From Bacteroidia bacterium (GTDB lineage Bacteria > Bacteroidota > Bacteroidia > B-17B0 > Aurantibacillaceae): 35,012 bases of DNA. The DNA is taken from the NCBI GenBank assembly GCA_021740825.1, contig JAIOZA010000031.1:1-35012 (forward strand). Direction: 5' to 3'. Below are positions 33,623 through 35,012 of this stretch, piece by piece. The notes beneath the pieces were generated by a model. That model worked only from the letters and a program-made list of their open reading frames with translations, did no database searches and was not told the origin of the DNA. Within the stretch, counting starts at the first letter, position 1; the number at the start of each line of letters is the position of its first letter. The translations under genes were made by a program, and so were the position numbers.

Positions 33623-34251
33623 ATACCTATCGACAGTAAAATATTATAAATAATACTCATAACCAAATGAAATACTCCTAAAACACTCACGAAATTTTTA
33701 TTTTCGGTAACTACGTAGGGTAATAACAGAAAGAAAATAAAATTTGTTCCGAAATAAGATAAGAAGGCAGAATTGAACCAAAAGAAATAATAATTTATTA
33801 GGTTGGATATATTTGAGTCGATAAACACTTTATAAAAGAAAATAAGGGAAAAACTAAAAATTAGCGCAAATGCGAAAGGGCGAGAAAAGTTATCTGCTAG
33901 GAGACTGCAATTATATGTTAAAAAAGAAATTATAGAGGATACTATAAAAATAGCTAATCCCAATTTTATGATAGATTTATATTTATTACCATCTATTTCT
34001 TTTATAAACATATAGCTGATTAGCGAAACCTCAATAAGTGTGAAAATGTAAAAAATAGGTAAACTAAATTTTGAATTATTGATAAAATATAGACCCGTTA
34101 TTTCAGTTAAAATTGATGCAGAGATATAAGCTAGCAAAGCTTTTAACTGATTGTTAAAAGCTTTGTAATTAAGAATTAATAAAATTAAAGGAAGAAATAA
34201 ACTACCAAAAGATAAGTATGATAATCCTTGTGCTAATAAGTTTAAATCCAT
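33601..34251 (-). CDS. Seven-helix membrane protein, putative sensor partner of the kinase
   Basis: 216 residues with about seven hydrophobic helices and short loops; an N-terminal MDLNLLAQGLSYLSFGSLF and a C-terminal IWKIKKD. It has no signal peptide and no recognised enzyme motif. It overlaps the kinase start by 22 bases and touches the preceding stop (TAATG), so the four genes are tightly coupled. Similar small seven-helix proteins precede kinases of this type in Bacteroidota, where they may sense membrane or surface conditions. The signal is unknown. Confidence 0.82.
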   Translation of the reverse strand: MDLNLLAQGLSYLSFGSLFLPLILLILNYKAFNNQLKALLAYISASILTEITGLYFINNSKFSLPIFYIFTLIEVSLISYMFIKEIDGNKYKSIIKLGLAIFIVSSIISFLTYNCSLLADNFSRPFAFALIFSFSLIFFYKVFIDSNISNLINYYFFWFNSAFLSYFGTNFIFFLLLPYVVTENKNFVSVLGVFHLVMSIIYNILLSIGIWKIKKD

Positions 34252-34565
34252 TATTCGTTTAAGGGACTATCTTTACCGCAGTATGGAGGACAGATAAATG
34301 ACCTTTCTGCTATAATCCCGTTGTAAATATCGTTTTCTTCTGCGTCAGCGCCAACAATTATTAATTGTTTTTTACCATTTTCATCTAAGGCGTAATAAAT
34401 ACGAATTCCCATACAACCACCCTGGTTTAAGATTTGTTGGATAATTTCCCTACCAAAGAAATGGGCATGAACATCACCCTTATTGATAGTTTCACGATAA
34501 TTTTTTGTCCACTCTGCTGCTGTGTCTAGCGGAAATTGTTCCGCTTCATTGCCTGTAAAAGCCAT
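34251..34565 (-). CDS. Small conserved cytoplasmic protein, first gene of the two-component operon
   Basis: 104 residues, no signal peptide. Recognisable blocks: MAFTGNEAEQFPLDTAAEW, HAHFFGREIIQQILNQGGC, GIRIYYALDENGKKQLIIVG, and a cysteine pair in ERSFICPPYCG near the end. Similar proteins recur in Bacteroidota as hypothetical proteins. The stop shares a base with the next start. A 17-bp-arm inverted dyad lies 166-206 bases upstream. It may be a ligand-binding or structural partner of the sensor; no direct evidence. Confidence 0.8.
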   Translation of the reverse strand: MAFTGNEAEQFPLDTAAEWTKNYRETINKGDVHAHFFGREIIQQILNQGGCMGIRIYYALDENGKKQLIIVGADAEENDIYNGIIAERSFICPPYCGKDSPLNE

Positions 34566-34730
34566 AATTTTTAATTTTTATAAGGTTAGTAAATTGTTTA
34601 TTTGATGCAATGATAAATCATCTATCTAAACTATATTGTCTTTTTATGTAAAATATACTAGGGATAAAAATATAAAAAATCACGGTACTATATGATAATA
34701 AGCATTTTCTAAGTAGTTTTAGTTATAAAA

Positions 34731-34771
34731 TTAAGTACTACTACTTAGATAAATTAAGTAGTAGTACTTAA
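34731..34771. promoter_or_regulatory. Long inverted dyad, site G
   Basis: TTAAGTACTACTACTTA (34731-34747) and TAAGTAGTAGTACTTAA (34755-34771), perfect 17-base arms with a 7-base loop, built from the same AGTACTACT units as the other sites. It lies upstream of the two-component operon. It may be an operator or a cruciform/hairpin. Confidence 0.55.
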
Positions 34772-34773
34772 AT

Positions 34774-34803
34774 AAAAAAATCAGTAGTGCTACTGATTTT
34801 TTT
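34774..34803 (-). terminator. Bidirectional intrinsic terminator
   Basis: A perfect palindrome with 14-base arms: A run plus ATCAGTAG, then TG, then CTACTGAT plus T run. On the minus strand it ends transcription of the gene cut by the right edge. The gap 34566-34894 otherwise holds only dyad G. Confidence 0.75.
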
Positions 34804-34894
34804 ATTTGATAAGTAAAGTAGATGAGAATATTTAAATTATAAACTGATTTGATTTTAATGTAATTATGTTTTCATCTTAAATTGAATTAATCGG

Positions 34895-35012
34895 TTATCT
34901 TCTTTTATCTGAAGCGTGAGAAGGAAATGCTATGAGGTTGCAAAGTTCTCTTATGCGCGAACGTAAGCGATTACCATACATTTTTTCGATTTCACCGGCA
35001 GCTAAATTAGTT
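34895..35012 (-). CDS. C-terminal end of a gene cut by the right edge
   Basis: An open minus-strand frame runs from the right edge to a TAA at 34895-34897: TNLAAGEIEKMYGNRLRSRI then RELCNLIAFPSHASDKRR. The stretch MYGNRLRSRI recalls the opening of some Nudix proteins (MYGN(R/K)LR.R), but the fragment ends too soon for that domain. The opposite strand is also open from an ATG at 34931. It is therefore not certain which is coding. A terminator follows on the minus strand, which favours the minus frame. Confidence 0.35.
   Translation of the reverse strand, partial: TNLAAGEIEKMYGNRLRSRIRELCNLIAFPSHASDKRR

Noticed and set aside
16683..34771. GTAGTACTAC sites as ordinary terminators
   Set aside because: Most lack an adjacent T run on the strand of the preceding gene, and their fixed 25-bp spacing and upstream positions fit operators better. 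The alternative is kept open for sites D and F.

Overview
The window is AT-rich bacterial DNA from a member of the Bacteroidota, probably an aquatic, flavobacterium-like organism. The grounds are several large secreted proteins ending in type IX secretion (T9SS, Por) sorting domains, a proteorhodopsin-type pump with a retinal-synthesis gene, NarL/LuxR-type two-component regulators, and small protein families typical of Bacteroidota. Nothing here fixes genus or species.

Region 1 (1-8176) looks chromosomal. On the minus strand it holds a DsbD-type disulfide reductase (cut by the left edge), a stand-alone DsbD N-domain-like periplasmic protein, a single-chain fusion of lycopene beta-cyclase with the Brp/Blh beta-carotene dioxygenase, and a light-driven proton pump rhodopsin. 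The fusion would carry out both steps from lycopene to retinal, the rhodopsin chromophore. An intrinsic terminator lies between the two genes. On the plus strand follow a DUF4236 protein, a voltage-gated potassium channel and a MmcQ/YjbR protein.

Region 2 (about 8190-16620) is an accessory, mobile and defence island. It contains a collapsed relic of an AbiE toxin-antitoxin operon, a tRNA 3'-end-like fragment (possible attachment site), a small HTH protein, a five-gene plus-strand cassette (conserved hypothetical, DUF5675 protein, two small membrane proteins, a repeat protein), an intact abiEi-abiEii operon with two operator-like palindromes, a DUF6943-like mobile-element protein, about 1.5 kb of non-coding DNA rich in secondary structure, a Pycsar-like antiphage operon (nucleotide cyclase plus PycTM-like membrane effector plus a tiny third ORF), and a zinc-ribbon protein.

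Region 3 (16680-30134) is a minus-strand array of T9SS cargo: a kelch-like propeller protein, a cadherin-like protein, a 1274-residue SBBP-repeat protein, two more secreted proteins and a 1214-residue M43-type metalloprotease with a beta-helix. Three of them end in near-identical sorting domains, and a segment covering one such domain plus flanking DNA is duplicated.

Region 4 (30205-34771) contains two paralogous LuxR-type response regulators, a histidine kinase, a seven-helix membrane protein, a small conserved protein, and an inserted HNH endonuclease gene pair. A recurring dyad, GTAGTACTAC, often as two copies with centres exactly 25 bp apart, lies upstream of the secreted-protein operons and of both regulator operons. 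I infer that this is a self-contained regulon in which the two-component system controls the secreted proteins and itself. The right edge cuts a further minus-strand gene.
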